Assembly: GCA_022843805.1 (NCBI GenBank)
Contig: JALHMY010000021.1
Location: forward strand, 1-64,000
Direction of reading: 5' to 3'
From: Fuerstiella sp.
Lineage (GTDB): Bacteria > Planctomycetota > Planctomycetia > Planctomycetales > Planctomycetaceae
DNA length: 64,000 bases
Part shown: in pieces, positions 54,614 through 63,628 of the stretch
Layout: each line of letters opens with the position of its first letter
Position numbering within the stretch: the first letter of the stretch is position 1
Notes under the pieces: generated by a model
What the model saw: the letters and a program-made list of their open reading frames with translations, nothing else
Told to the model about the DNA's origin: nothing
Databases searched by the model: none
Position numbers and translations under genes: made by a program

Positions 54614-55980
54614 CGTGCCTGCTCCCTGCCTGTGCCGCCGACCGATAACTGTTGAACTGAAGCTGGCTCACTGATCCATACCGTGATCCTTCCCTGTCGA
54701 TCAAACGGACTTCGCAGATGAAGTCCTCCGGCCACGATGTCATCGCGGCCATCGTTGTTGAGATCTCCGCAGCTCACCGTTACCAGATGGATGGGATCAT
54801 TTGCCAGCTGCCAGGTGCGAAACTTTCTTTCACCCAGATTCTCGACCCAGACAATACTGGGGTTGTCCGGCTGTTCCCACTCGTTGGACATGCTGACGAG
54901 CACAACATCCTGGTCGCCGTCCCCGTCGAGATCACCGGGAGACGCCGCGTACGTTCCACCGAAGCTGGCGATTCGCTGAGTGCTGAAAGTCCAGTTCCCG
55001 GTATTCTCCAGCCAGAAGCAGCCATGATACTGCTGAGGATAAGCGTTCTGATCTTCCAGGTTGTCGCCACAGGGTAACAGCAAATCCGCGTCGCCATCTC
55101 CGTCCAGATCCGATTTAACGAGCCCCGCGATACCCAGATCAAAATTGTGCGACCGAAACAAAAGGTGCCGACGAAACTCGCCATTGCCGAGATTCTCCAG
55201 CCCATACACTTCTTCTTCTTCCTGCGAGAATACGGTCACAATGTCCAGATCACCATCGGCATCGTAGTCCGACAGAGGCACATGGATGGCGCCCGGTCCC
55301 TCAGTGATAAAGTGTTTGCGGAAATTTCCGTTTGCCAGATTTTCCAGCCAGAGGATTTCTCCGCGAGCGTATCCGAAGACGGCGACGGCCAGGTCTAAAT
55401 CGCCATCGCCATCCAGATCACCAGCCTGCACATCAGCCACTCGCCGAACATCATCCAGAATGATATGGCGAACGTATCCATCCTGAACACGCTGTGCCCA
55501 GACGACGCTGCCCACAACTCCGTCATCCGGCCAGATATTTCCCAGAACCGCCACCACAATATCAGCGTTGCCATCACCGTCGAGGTCAGTCACTTCAGCA
55601 TGAGCGGGTGCGATCAGATCGTCAATGATCACCTTCTCGGTATCCCACGTCCCGTCTTCCAGGTGCCGTTGCCAGACGACCGCATTCTTTACAACATCGC
55701 ATGCCAGAATATCGCTGTTCCCATCCCCATCCACATCAGTAACCTGCACATTCGTTATCAGCGGCGGGTGCGTGAACGAAGGTCCCGGAGACGTCTTCTG
55801 GTACGTCAAACCAGATGCCGGAAACTTTGTACCTCCATGATACCCCTCGGGCAGCGACTTATTCTCGGACAGAGCTGCAAGGCCTCCGGCCATTGGCGGA
55901 TACCGCGAGGCCAGAAACGGAATGGCGATGGCTGCTGCCAGCAACCCGATCCTCGACATTACGGAATCGAATCGATTCAT
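54610..55980 (-). CDS. Secreted FG-GAP/VCBS-repeat protein
   Basis: A 456-aa protein. ATG 55980 (MNRFDSVMSRIGLLAAAIAI) gives a signal-like N-terminus; the frame extends upstream without support. Seven calcium-binding VCBS/FG-GAP repeats carry the D-x-D-x-D-G core: DVDGDGNSDI, DLDGDGNADI, DLDGDGDLDL, DYDADGDLDI, DLDGDGDADL, DLDGDGDQDV and DLNNDGRDDI. They build a beta-propeller, as in integrin-alpha-like bacterial proteins. It forms a coupled operon with the TPR gene and is divergent from a gene that fuses both domain types. Confidence 0.92.
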   Translation of the reverse strand: MNRFDSVMSRIGLLAAAIAIPFLASRYPPMAGGLAALSENKSLPEGYHGGTKFPASGLTYQKTSPGPSFTHPPLITNVQVTDVDGDGNSDILACDVVKNAVVWQRHLEDGTWDTEKVIIDDLIAPAHAEVTDLDGDGNADIVVAVLGNIWPDDGVVGSVVWAQRVQDGYVRHIILDDVRRVADVQAGDLDGDGDLDLAVAVFGYARGEILWLENLANGNFRKHFITEGPGAIHVPLSDYDADGDLDIVTVFSQEEEEVYGLENLGNGEFRRHLLFRSHNFDLGIAGLVKSDLDGDGDADLLLPCGDNLEDQNAYPQQYHGCFWLENTGNWTFSTQRIASFGGTYAASPGDLDGDGDQDVVLVSMSNEWEQPDNPSIVWVENLGERKFRTWQLANDPIHLVTVSCGDLNNDGRDDIVAGGLHLRSPFDRQGRITVWISEPASVQQLSVGGTGREQAR

Positions 55981-56140
55981 GGAAGCGCTCGCACAAAAAT
56001 TGTCCTGCTGATGCTCGAAGCCGGGAGTAGCGTGAACCGTCTGATTCGAATAATCTCTCGGCTGACGACATTGTCGACAGTGATAGCAGTTATTGTCGAA
56101 TGTCAAAACCAGCACGTCAATTCCTCAGGAACGCTGTCGA

Positions 56141-59100
56141 ATGTCTTCCCGCAGACGGTTAAAGGCAGAAGCGTCTGTCAGAAATACCGGCCGGATTCCG
56201 CGAAGGTGGATTGCTGTCGTTCTGGTGTTTGTTGTCCTGGCTGCTGTCGGTCTGATAACTGCTTTTGTTGGAACTGCTCAGCCACCGTCGGCTGATTTAC
56301 TGAAGCAGGCACGGGAAGAGTTTCGCAAACAGAAATATTCGCTTTCTGAAAAAACCGCGGCTTCCATTCCTTCAGACAGTCCGGAATATCTGCCAGCGAT
56401 GATCATTGCAGGCGATTCTGCAGCTCGTCAGAAGAGGTTTGAAGAAGCGATTACATTCTATCAGCAGATACCGGAAGACAGCAGTACGCAGTCCCGTTCT
56501 GCTCTGCTGTCACTGGGTCTCGTCCATCGGGAGCTGGGTCACGCTGCGGAATCAGAAGAAGCTCTGCGGAAGCTTCTGGCTCGAGACCCAAAGAATCTGG
56601 AAGCGCACAACGCGATGGCTCACCTGCTGGGCGTTTCCGGTCGCAGCTGGGAAGCGGTGCCCCACCTGCTGGAACCAGTGCGGCAGAGTCAGTTCAGTAT
56701 ACACCATCTGTTATTGCTGGGCAGTTCGGCACCCATTGTTCAGGATCCCAAGTTTGTCGATCGCTGCATGAAGGCACGGCCTGAGAATCTGATACCGTTA
56801 ATCGGACATGCGCGGCATATTCTGTTTGAAGACAACCGCGTCGCAGAAGCACGAAGCATTCTCGAACGAGTCTTGAAGAATTCGCCCGAGCAGACTGAAG
56901 CTCAGGTTCGACTTGGATGGATCCTTCTGGAAGCCCCGTCGAAAGCCGACTTTCTGAACTGGCATCAGCAACTGGGCGATCGAGCGGATTCTCATCCGGA
57001 AATGTGGGTTCTTCGGGGAACGTGGGCTCAGAGAAATGATCAGCATCAGGAAGCGGTTCGATGTTTCGCGGAAGCATTGAGTCGTGATCCGGATCATCAG
57101 ACAGCCTGCTTTCAGATGGGGCTGGAGCTGCAGCTGCTGAAAATGGATCAGCAGGCAGAACCATTCAGGAATCGCGGAGCCCTGCTGACGGAGTTTGGTG
57201 AAACCGTTGCGGGGATCCGTTCGAATGGCCCGACTCATTCCAGTGTTCGAAAAGCGGCGGAACTCGCCGAAAAGCTGGGGCGATTCCGGGAAGCCTGGGG
57301 CTGGAGCCGACTCGCTCAGGGGCCGAATCCGGAACAGGCATGGGCGACGGAGGTCACCCGTCGAGTGCAGCCTCATCTGACGACGCACACTGGAAAAACA
57401 TCGCCCGAAGCGAATCCTTTAAAGGCCGTGCAGTTGCCTGCATTTCCGTTGCCGAAGTTTCCGATCGTCGGTGATCAACAGCAATTCAGCGATGCGGGGA
57501 CTTCCAGCCAGTCTTCGACAGTGAATTCGACAGTTAAGCAGTCTGCCAAAGAGCCTTCGGGAATTGCGTTTCATGACGTCTCGGCGGAAGTCGGTTTGCA
57601 GTTTCGTTATTTCAATGGAGCTGAAGCTGCTGAGGCGACCGGGCGGATGTATGAGTTTACCGGAGGTGGCGCAGCGTCACTGGATTATGATGGTGATCAC
57701 TGGCCCGACATCCTTTTGACTCAGGGAAGTTCGTGGCCACCGAATTCAGCAGCTTCCGAAAAGACTGATCAGCTTTACAGGAATCTGTCCGGGCAAAAAA
57801 TGACAAATGTGACTTCTGTCACGGGACTGCGCGAGCCAGGATTCAGTCAGGGTGTAACCGCCGGTGATTATAACCACGATGGTTTCGTCGATCTGTATGT
57901 TGCCAATATTGGGCAGAATCGGTTTTTCAGAAACAATGGAGATGGAACTTTTAGTGATGTGACGACCGAGACAGACACTGGAGGTGACGGCAACTGGACG
58001 ACAAGCTGTTTGCTTACTGATCTGAATGGGGATCGGCTGCCCGATCTCTACACCGTCGGCTATCTCGCCGGCGACGACGTTTTTACACGAGTCTGTCCGC
58101 AGGCAAACGGTATTCAGGCGGGCTGCGGTCCGGAACATTTCTCGGGGTCGCCCGATCAGATTTTTTTGAATCAGGGCGATGGTCGATTCGAGGAGTCGAA
58201 AACCGCGTTTGCTGATCAATCGGTTGCTGGCAAGGGCATGGGAATTCTGGCGGCTGACCTGAGCGCTACAGGGCAGATCGATCTTTTTGTCGCCAACGAC
58301 GCCATGGCCAACTTCTTCTACTCGATTGTGCCGCCGGTCGTGGCTGATTCCGCCATCGGTGGTGATATCCTGCTGTCCGAACACGCGCTGGCTTCCGGAC
58401 TGGCGTTTGACTGGCAGGGCCGACCGCAAGCGGGCATGGGAGTTGCGGGCGGCGATGCCGACGGCGACGGGCTTGCTGATGTGTTTGTCACAAACTATTA
58501 CCGCGAGGCGAATACACTTTATACACAGCGAGGCCCCGGACTGTTTGAAGACACCTCACGAACCTCCGGGCTCGCGGAATCGTCATATCTGATGCTGGGC
58601 TTTGGCACTCAGTTCCTGGATGCTGACCTGGATGGCTGGAACGATCTGGTTGTCGCGAATGGCCATGTACATAACCTGACCGCGGCCGGCATCCCCTGGC
58701 AGATGCGCCCTCAGTTTTATCATAATCAGGGACATGGTAACTACGTTGAGCGAAAAGACGCTGGTGACTATTTCGCACAGGAGAATCTTGGACGAGGGCT
58801 TGCCCGACTGGACTGGAACCGTGATCATCGCAACGACTTCATTGTGTCCAGCCTGTACAACAATGCGGCATTGGTGGAGAATCAAACGGCCGCTGCCGGA
58901 AATTCGATAACGGTTTCGCTCCGAGGTACTTCCTGCAGTCGTGACGCGATCGGAGCGGTGATTCGGATCGTTGCCGACGACCGAAGCTGGGTCCATCAGT
59001 TATTCGCGGGTGATGGTTATCAGGCATGCAATGAGAGGAAGCTGGTGATTGGCCTGGGTTCATCTCGTCAGGCGGATGAGCTTCAGATCCGCTGGCCGGA

Positions 59101-59215
59101 CGGTCAGGTGCAGACATTCAGCAGCATCGCAGCGGGCAGTGACATCATGCTGATCCAGGGCCGCCGATCATACTATCACTGCGACCCGGAATCGCGCAGC
59201 GATGCACAAAGATAA
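56141..59215 (+). CDS. TPR plus VCBS/ASPIC-UnbV (CRTAC1-like) membrane-anchored protein
   Basis: A 1024-aa protein. ATG 56141 follows AGGA; a TTG at 56093 would add 16 residues. A membrane anchor ([20 protein letters not shown], ~23-42) precedes a TPR region (~50-430; YLPAMIIAGDSAARQKRFEE; RSALLSLGLVHRELGHAAES). Then comes a VCBS propeller (LDYDGDHWPDILL; GDYNHDGFVDLYVAN; DADGDGLADVFVTN; DADLDGWNDLVVANGHVHNL) and the ASPIC/UnbV domain (IGAVIRIVADDRSWVHQL; IRWPDGQVQTF). The architecture matches planctomycete CRTAC1-like proteins. It is divergent from the VCBS-TPR operon. Confidence 0.92.
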   Translation: MSSRRRLKAEASVRNTGRIPRRWIAVVLVFVVLAAVGLITAFVGTAQPPSADLLKQAREEFRKQKYSLSEKTAASIPSDSPEYLPAMIIAGDSAARQKRFEEAITFYQQIPEDSSTQSRSALLSLGLVHRELGHAAESEEALRKLLARDPKNLEAHNAMAHLLGVSGRSWEAVPHLLEPVRQSQFSIHHLLLLGSSAPIVQDPKFVDRCMKARPENLIPLIGHARHILFEDNRVAEARSILERVLKNSPEQTEAQVRLGWILLEAPSKADFLNWHQQLGDRADSHPEMWVLRGTWAQRNDQHQEAVRCFAEALSRDPDHQTACFQMGLELQLLKMDQQAEPFRNRGALLTEFGETVAGIRSNGPTHSSVRKAAELAEKLGRFREAWGWSRLAQGPNPEQAWATEVTRRVQPHLTTHTGKTSPEANPLKAVQLPAFPLPKFPIVGDQQQFSDAGTSSQSSTVNSTVKQSAKEPSGIAFHDVSAEVGLQFRYFNGAEAAEATGRMYEFTGGGAASLDYDGDHWPDILLTQGSSWPPNSAASEKTDQLYRNLSGQKMTNVTSVTGLREPGFSQGVTAGDYNHDGFVDLYVANIGQNRFFRNNGDGTFSDVTTETDTGGDGNWTTSCLLTDLNGDRLPDLYTVGYLAGDDVFTRVCPQANGIQAGCGPEHFSGSPDQIFLNQGDGRFEESKTAFADQSVAGKGMGILAADLSATGQIDLFVANDAMANFFYSIVPPVVADSAIGGDILLSEHALASGLAFDWQGRPQAGMGVAGGDADGDGLADVFVTNYYREANTLYTQRGPGLFEDTSRTSGLAESSYLMLGFGTQFLDADLDGWNDLVVANGHVHNLTAAGIPWQMRPQFYHNQGHGNYVERKDAGDYFAQENLGRGLARLDWNRDHRNDFIVSSLYNNAALVENQTAAAGNSITVSLRGTSCSRDAIGAVIRIVADDRSWVHQLFAGDGYQACNERKLVIGLGSSRQADELQIRWPDGQVQTFSSIAAGSDIMLIQGRRSYYHCDPESRSDAQR

Positions 59216-59391
59216 AAACGCCCGCACCATGCGCGTATCTTTCTGCGGAAAGTCTAAGATATTTTCGAATGCGGCAACAGAAAGGTCTGGGGCATGCGAT
59301 CAACGCCAACAACATTGTGCCGGGCGACACATTCACTGCTGCCGGATTTTATCGCCAGGACGAAGACAGGAAATGGTTTGGAGAAAAGGGG

Positions 59392-60477
59392 TCAATTGTA
59401 GGCACGAAAGCTCATCTTCACCGCGCCGGTGGCGACGTCAAAAGCTTCGACATAGATGACGCGCGAACTCACACCGAACACCACCACCTGTTTGCCGTCT
59501 TCAGAAAATTCGACATTTCCCCAGTGGTCCGTCTTGTCGCCGAGAACTAACTCGCCGTCCACCAGCTGTCGGCTAACCCAGGCACATTGTGTATCCGTTC
59601 CCTCTTTCGGCTCGCGCCAAATCGCCAGATCGTAAGTTGCAGATTCCTTCGGCGGGACCACATGAGCCACTGCAACGCCGCTGTCCTCCGCAAATGCAAC
59701 ATACACGCAGTAAGTGCTGCGACGTCGCCGCGACAACGGCAATTGCCGTTCGTGGCGAGGATGATCGACGACGTATAGGGTGATCCCGCCTGTTTGTTCA
59801 GGACTATCAGCCAAAGTGATATTCACCCATGGCTGCTTCCAAAACTGCACATCTTCTGCGAAGCTAAATACGTCAGCGGGAGGGGATGCGATTCCCGGCG
59901 TGGCCCACACCGGAAAATCCCATGTGACAGTCACGGGTTTGTCAGCGGACCTGACATCAATGTCTGATTGAAATGAAATGGTATTCAGGCGACTGATCCA
60001 CGCCCTGGGGACCGACACCCGCAACCGGGACTCTATGTTTCCTGCGAATCGATGTATTTCCGCCTTTAACGTCTCTCGATAGTCAGGCATTTCCGACCGG
60101 AGATAGAATGCTGCTTTTACCCGCCGCCACGCGGCCGCCAGCGCCACTTCGTCATCGCTATTCAGCACCATCCTGCTGAAATTGTCATCATCCGAGAGAT
60201 CGTCCGGTTCCGCTCTCTTGAACAATTGCTCTGCAGCGAGGGAGATTTGCGTGCTCGATTGACTCTGGAGCGCTTTCTTATACTCAACGATTTCGCCGCC
60301 GGTGTCTGCCGCCGGTAGCGAGGGGGAAAATAGCAGGAGGCTGACTCCCAGGCGACTGAGCAGTTGCGTAACGCTAATGACATGCGCAACAGCTACACCA
60401 TGAGAACTTGAGTCGACTGAATTCGAAAATGCCACCATGTCACGCTCCGGGACTGAAATCAGTCCGTGAATTTCCAT
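59392..60477 (-). CDS. Hypothetical secreted protein
   Basis: A 361-aa protein I do not recognise. ATG 60477 has a strong GGAGG five bases upstream; the frame extends to 60549 through 15-bp repeats but that part is probably not translated. A hydrophobic stretch (SRLGVSLLLFSPSLPAAD) about 45 residues in suggests export. A helical region (~60-150) is followed by a beta-rich part with ITLYVVDHPRHERQLPLSRR, CVYVAFAEDSGVAVAHVVPP and a C-terminal beta-propeller-like blade (WGNVEFSEDGKQVVVFGVSS). No catalytic motif is seen. Confidence 0.65.
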   Translation of the reverse strand: MEIHGLISVPERDMVAFSNSVDSSSHGVAVAHVISVTQLLSRLGVSLLLFSPSLPAADTGGEIVEYKKALQSQSSTQISLAAEQLFKRAEPDDLSDDDNFSRMVLNSDDEVALAAAWRRVKAAFYLRSEMPDYRETLKAEIHRFAGNIESRLRVSVPRAWISRLNTISFQSDIDVRSADKPVTVTWDFPVWATPGIASPPADVFSFAEDVQFWKQPWVNITLADSPEQTGGITLYVVDHPRHERQLPLSRRRRSTYCVYVAFAEDSGVAVAHVVPPKESATYDLAIWREPKEGTDTQCAWVSRQLVDGELVLGDKTDHWGNVEFSEDGKQVVVFGVSSRVIYVEAFDVATGAVKMSFRAYN

Positions 60478-60498
60478 CGACACCTCCGGCCGCTGGTT

Positions 60499-60541
60499 GC
60501 GCCCACGTCCTTCGCGCCCACGTCCTTCGCGCCCACGTCGC
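60499..60541. repeat. 15-bp tandem repeat, about three copies
   Basis: GCGCCCACGTCCTTC at 60499-60513 and 60514-60528, and a partial third copy (GCGCCCACGTCG) at 60529-60541. It lies between the ribosome site of the secreted-protein gene and the RHS fragment. Simple slippage repeat. Confidence 0.88.
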
Positions 60542-60589
60542 AGCAACATCGGAAATCAGCCCGGAAGGATCGCTTTTCGCGACGGGTAG

Positions 60590-60800
60590 AGTTGTCCGAA
60601 TACAAATAATAAACCAGATGCTCGAAGCCATCAAATGGGTCGGTCGAGCTCCACTTGCCGCAATCAGGTTCACAGATTCCGGACCTGAAGTACCAAAAGT
60701 CGGTTTCCGGATCGTAGTAGTCGCCCCACACTCCGAACTGGCCGAACGGCATTGCGGTCGTTCCACCGACACCAATCACTCGCCACACCAGCCCATTCAC
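60590..60800 (-). pseudogene. Fragment of an RHS-repeat core domain
   Basis: The minus strand reads WGDYYDPETDFWYFRSGICE, then PDCGKWSSTDPFDGFEHLVY and YLYSDN, a damaged form of the RHS-associated core (normally ...YYDPETGFYYFRARYYDP..GRFLSRDP..G..NLYxYxxNN). Only ~70 residues remain, with no start signal and then an unrelated repeat. It is probably the tip of a lost RHS/YD-repeat gene, a class of polymorphic toxin. Frame and positions of identity are by eye. Confidence 0.6.
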
Positions 60801-61007
60801 CCCAGAATTACCAAAAATCGTTGATCACTGATCTTGACATTTTTCACGCCACTGTCGACATACAAACCCTGTCGCGCACCCCATTGCGAAATGGCTGAAA
60901 TACCGAACTTTTGAGAATCCTGAATCCAGTTAGAATATGCCAGCAGCCCAGGACCATTGCGATTTGCTGCGGCACGATGCCTGATCAATGAATTAGAAAC
61001 CCAAACA

Positions 61008-62120
61008 ATGATCACTCGAATTTATGCCAACAACTTTCGCTGCCTTGTGGCCTTCGAAGCCAGGTTCGATTCTTTCGGAGTACTTTGCGGGCCAAATGGT
61101 TCAGGCAAGAGCTCTGTGTTCGATGTGGTTAAGTTGATTCGCGACCTCGGAACTTCCGAAGCCGTCCTGGGTGGCGATGGACCGAACGATGTCAGGGAGC
61201 TGGAGTTCACCAGGTGGCTCAACAGCACAATTCAGGAATTTGAAATCACGGTGCAGGCTGCCGGGCGGGTATTCGAATATAAGCTACACATCGAGCAGGC
61301 ACACGACGATGTCAAGCCCCGAATCGTGAAGGAGAATGCCACGTGTAACGGTAGAAGTCTGTTTTCTCGCGATCCTGACGGTGTAACATTTACGAAGACG
61401 AACGGAACAAACGCCAGTTTTCCTCTTGATTGGCGGCAAGCGGCCCTTGGTGCGATTCAGCCTCACGGAGCCCTGAGCGATTTGCAGATTCTGCAGGAGA
61501 CGCTGTCAAAGGTTCTGATCGTACGCCCCAGCCCTCGAAGTATGGAAAGGGAGAGCCGGTCGGAGTCACGTCAACCAGTGCTCTCAATGAACAATCTGCT
61601 GTCGTGGTATCGCAGTCTGTCACAGGAACAGGAATGGACCGATGCTCTTCGCGAGTCCCTGAAAGAAGTTTGGCCGGATTTTATTTCGTTTCGCCAGGAA
61701 GACACCGGCATAAACGCAAAAACACTGCAGTTGAGATTTGATACCGATCACGGTCGCGACGCAGGACTCTTCCGCTTTCATCAGCTTTCAGACGGCGAGA
61801 AGGCATTGCTCTCCTTGTACATGATTCGGACAGCAGTGGAAACGAGTAAGGCGAACATAGTCTTCATTGATGAACCAGACAACTACGTCGGTTTGCCCGA
61901 ATTGCAGCCGTGGGTCCTGGCAATGCGTGAGCTGCTGGATTCCGAACATCAGGCAATTCTGATTTCCCATCACCCAGAGATTCTGGGAAGTGCTGATGTT
62001 GAAAGCGGAAGCTATCTATGGCGTGACAATCATACTTCACCTACTCGAATTGGCCCGTTAAAAGTGCCGGAAGGACTTTCCGTCGGTGAAGCCATCGCCC
62101 GGGGGTGGATCAATGGCTAG
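61008..62120 (+). CDS. ABC/OLD-type ATPase, first gene of an ATPase/TOPRIM-like pair
   Basis: A 370-aa P-loop ATPase of the AAA_15/AAA_21 (OLD, RecF-like) group. Walker A is GPNGSGKSS (28-36), in the typical start MITRIYANNFRCLVAFEARF. The ABC-type signature is LSDGEKALL (260-268), Walker B IVFIDEPDNY (284-293), and the H-loop ILISHHPEIL (317-326). The insert (~60-230) is not recognised. Members with this core act in phage defence (OLD, Gabija GajA, PARIS AriA) or in DNA repair. The stop overlaps the next gene by 8 bp (ATGGCTAG). It has no nuclease domain of its own; the neighbour probably supplies it. Confidence 0.85.
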   Translation: MITRIYANNFRCLVAFEARFDSFGVLCGPNGSGKSSVFDVVKLIRDLGTSEAVLGGDGPNDVRELEFTRWLNSTIQEFEITVQAAGRVFEYKLHIEQAHDDVKPRIVKENATCNGRSLFSRDPDGVTFTKTNGTNASFPLDWRQAALGAIQPHGALSDLQILQETLSKVLIVRPSPRSMERESRSESRQPVLSMNNLLSWYRSLSQEQEWTDALRESLKEVWPDFISFRQEDTGINAKTLQLRFDTDHGRDAGLFRFHQLSDGEKALLSLYMIRTAVETSKANIVFIDEPDNYVGLPELQPWVLAMRELLDSEHQAILISHHPEILGSADVESGSYLWRDNHTSPTRIGPLKVPEGLSVGEAIARGWING

Positions 62121-62682
62121 TCGCACCGAAATTATCTGTCTTCACGAAGGAGAAAAAGGTCGAAGCATCGATCCCGTTTTCATCAATCGTCTGATTCGAA
62201 GCTTGAAGCCTTCGTGGATTCGGCAGAGTAGCAGCAACATGATCCGTTTTTTTCCTAAAGGGGGCAGAAAGACTCTGATCGCAGCAATGCCTGCAGCCCT
62301 GAAGGAATGCCTGGCGCAGGGGGCGCAGGTGAGCCTGATGGTCTGGGCAGACATGGATCACGACATGGCAGACGGGAACGAACTGCGAGCCGAATTTTGG
62401 AACCATGCTCAGCTTGATGGGATTACTAAGGATCAGTTTGACCAGGTCGTCTTCATCTTTGCCAAAGACCGCCTTGAAAACTGGATTGAGTACTTGAACG
62501 AAGGATCGACAGATGAGAGCAAAGAAGGGCCTCGCGTCAAAGATAACCGGTTAGTCAGAGACGCAGCAGAAAAGCTTGCCAAACGATGCCAACAAATGCA
62601 ATCGGATCCTCCTCTGCCCTCATCACTGCAGTGGTCGTGCCGCAACTGGCGGAAGTTGGTTGACCGCATGAGGAATACCTAA
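62113..62682 (+). CDS. Small TOPRIM-like / DUF4276-like partner protein
   Basis: A 189-aa protein whose ATG at 62113 overlaps the ATPase stop, so the two are translationally coupled. Possible TOPRIM features: an early acidic motif IICLHEGEKG (Glu12, Glu14), then VWADMDHD with Asp80, Asp82 and Asp84 after a hydrophobic strand, and FIFAKDRLENWIEYL, which resembles the R-x-I-E-N-Y-L segment of DUF4435/TOPRIM partners of ATPases. These positions fit the E...DxD metal site of OLD-type nucleases, but the fold call is by eye. I would rank it as a probable effector nuclease of a two-gene defence system. An alternative is DUF4276. Confidence 0.6.
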   Translation: MASRTEIICLHEGEKGRSIDPVFINRLIRSLKPSWIRQSSSNMIRFFPKGGRKTLIAAMPAALKECLAQGAQVSLMVWADMDHDMADGNELRAEFWNHAQLDGITKDQFDQVVFIFAKDRLENWIEYLNEGSTDESKEGPRVKDNRLVRDAAEKLAKRCQQMQSDPPLPSSLQWSCRNWRKLVDRMRNT

Positions 62683-63152
62683 GGCCATGAACAAGGAAAC
62701 CCGCGAAAATGCCTTTGAGACCTGTGTCGAGGACGTCGCCACACCTCAAAGATTTTTTTGATACCCTGGACTCTTCTCTTCTCTCAATCCATAAGTGTTC
62801 GCCGGAGTTCTGCCGTTAGAACGAGACTCTCAAACAACAATCTGCACCGCCGACCATCCTGCATTTCTCTTTGTTTGCTTCGTGGTATCCACGATACCGC
62901 GAATATCCGGACAGCAGCCGGACGACATTCAGTGACGGCAATGTGGGAAATCGCACCTTGATAGCGGACAGCACGGGACGGTACACTTCTGCTTAATGTC
63001 CACCCAGCCTGTTGCACACAGGGCGGTAAGCGACGAACGGAAGCGACAGGATGAACTCGTGCGGAAGCACGCAACCGCGTCAGGGGCCGTGCCCTTGCAG
63101 GAGCTACCGATCGGCCGCCTGGGATTCCTGCCTGTGCGGGAGCGTGAGGTTG
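62683..63152. other. Gene-free region after the ATPase pair
   Basis: About 470 bases. A possible 24-codon frame starts at 62687 (MNKETRENAFE) right after the TOPRIM-like gene, but it is too short to judge. CTCAAAGATTTTTTTGATACC at ~62744 has a T7 run without a clear stem. A minus-strand frame (62784-63287) is arginine-rich and looks like a chance frame. No RNA gene was seen. Confidence 0.35.
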
Positions 63153-63440
63153 ATGCAAAATAACGACGAGGATCGCAACCCATATCGCATCGCTGACGCG
63201 CAAAATGCGGCTCGACAAAAGGGCAAATTCCCAATTCGTCGTTTCGTGTGGACCTGTATTGCAATTGTGCCTGTTTGGATGTTGCAATGCGTCATATTTC
63301 TTCTCCCATTGGAAGCAGCACTAGGTGTACAGGTGATGTCCGAAATTGGAGGGATGCTGACTGTATTGTTTCTTTTGACAGCCATGCCGGTTTCCTGGAT
63401 GCTGATGAGGCAATCAGGATCTATCGGTAAGTGCCCATAA
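63153..63440 (+). CDS. Small hypothetical membrane protein
   Basis: A 95-aa protein. ATG 63153 has GAGG at 63146. A polar N-terminus (MQNNDEDRNPYRIADAQNAA) is followed by two membrane helices (FVWTCIAIVPVWMLQCVIFL and MLTVLFLLTAMPVSWMLM). Not recognised. It stands in an accessory region after a likely defence pair; a membrane effector is possible, but there is no evidence for it. Confidence 0.5.
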   Translation: MQNNDEDRNPYRIADAQNAARQKGKFPIRRFVWTCIAIVPVWMLQCVIFLLPLEAALGVQVMSEIGGMLTVLFLLTAMPVSWMLMRQSGSIGKCP

Positions 63441-63563
63441 ACGTGTCCTTCCAGTAAGTCTGCCCCGCTCAGATTTCTGACATCGGGATGTTTTCCCTGC
63501 TTGCCTGGGAAAGGACGACGTTCGAAGGGAACTCAGCCCGGCGCAGAGGCATCGTGCGCCCAC

Positions 63564-63590
63564 GGCTCGGCAGGAGCCTCGCCCTCCCGG
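63564..63590. repeat. Dispersed GC-rich repeat, single copy
   Basis: GGCTCGGCAGGAGCCTCGCC followed by CTCCCGG is the reverse complement of the 34-bp-array motif at 35.3 kb, with no mismatch to its third and fourth copies over this length. It is a single copy in the spacer before the RCC1 gene end. Confidence 0.85.
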
Positions 63591-63628
63591 GTCTTCACAC
63601 TGATCTGCTTCACTGCCACTCTTGCCCG

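Noticed and set aside
62784-63287. 167-codon minus-strand frame
   Set aside because: Arg/Ala-rich chance frame without a start signal; overlaps the better small membrane protein gene.
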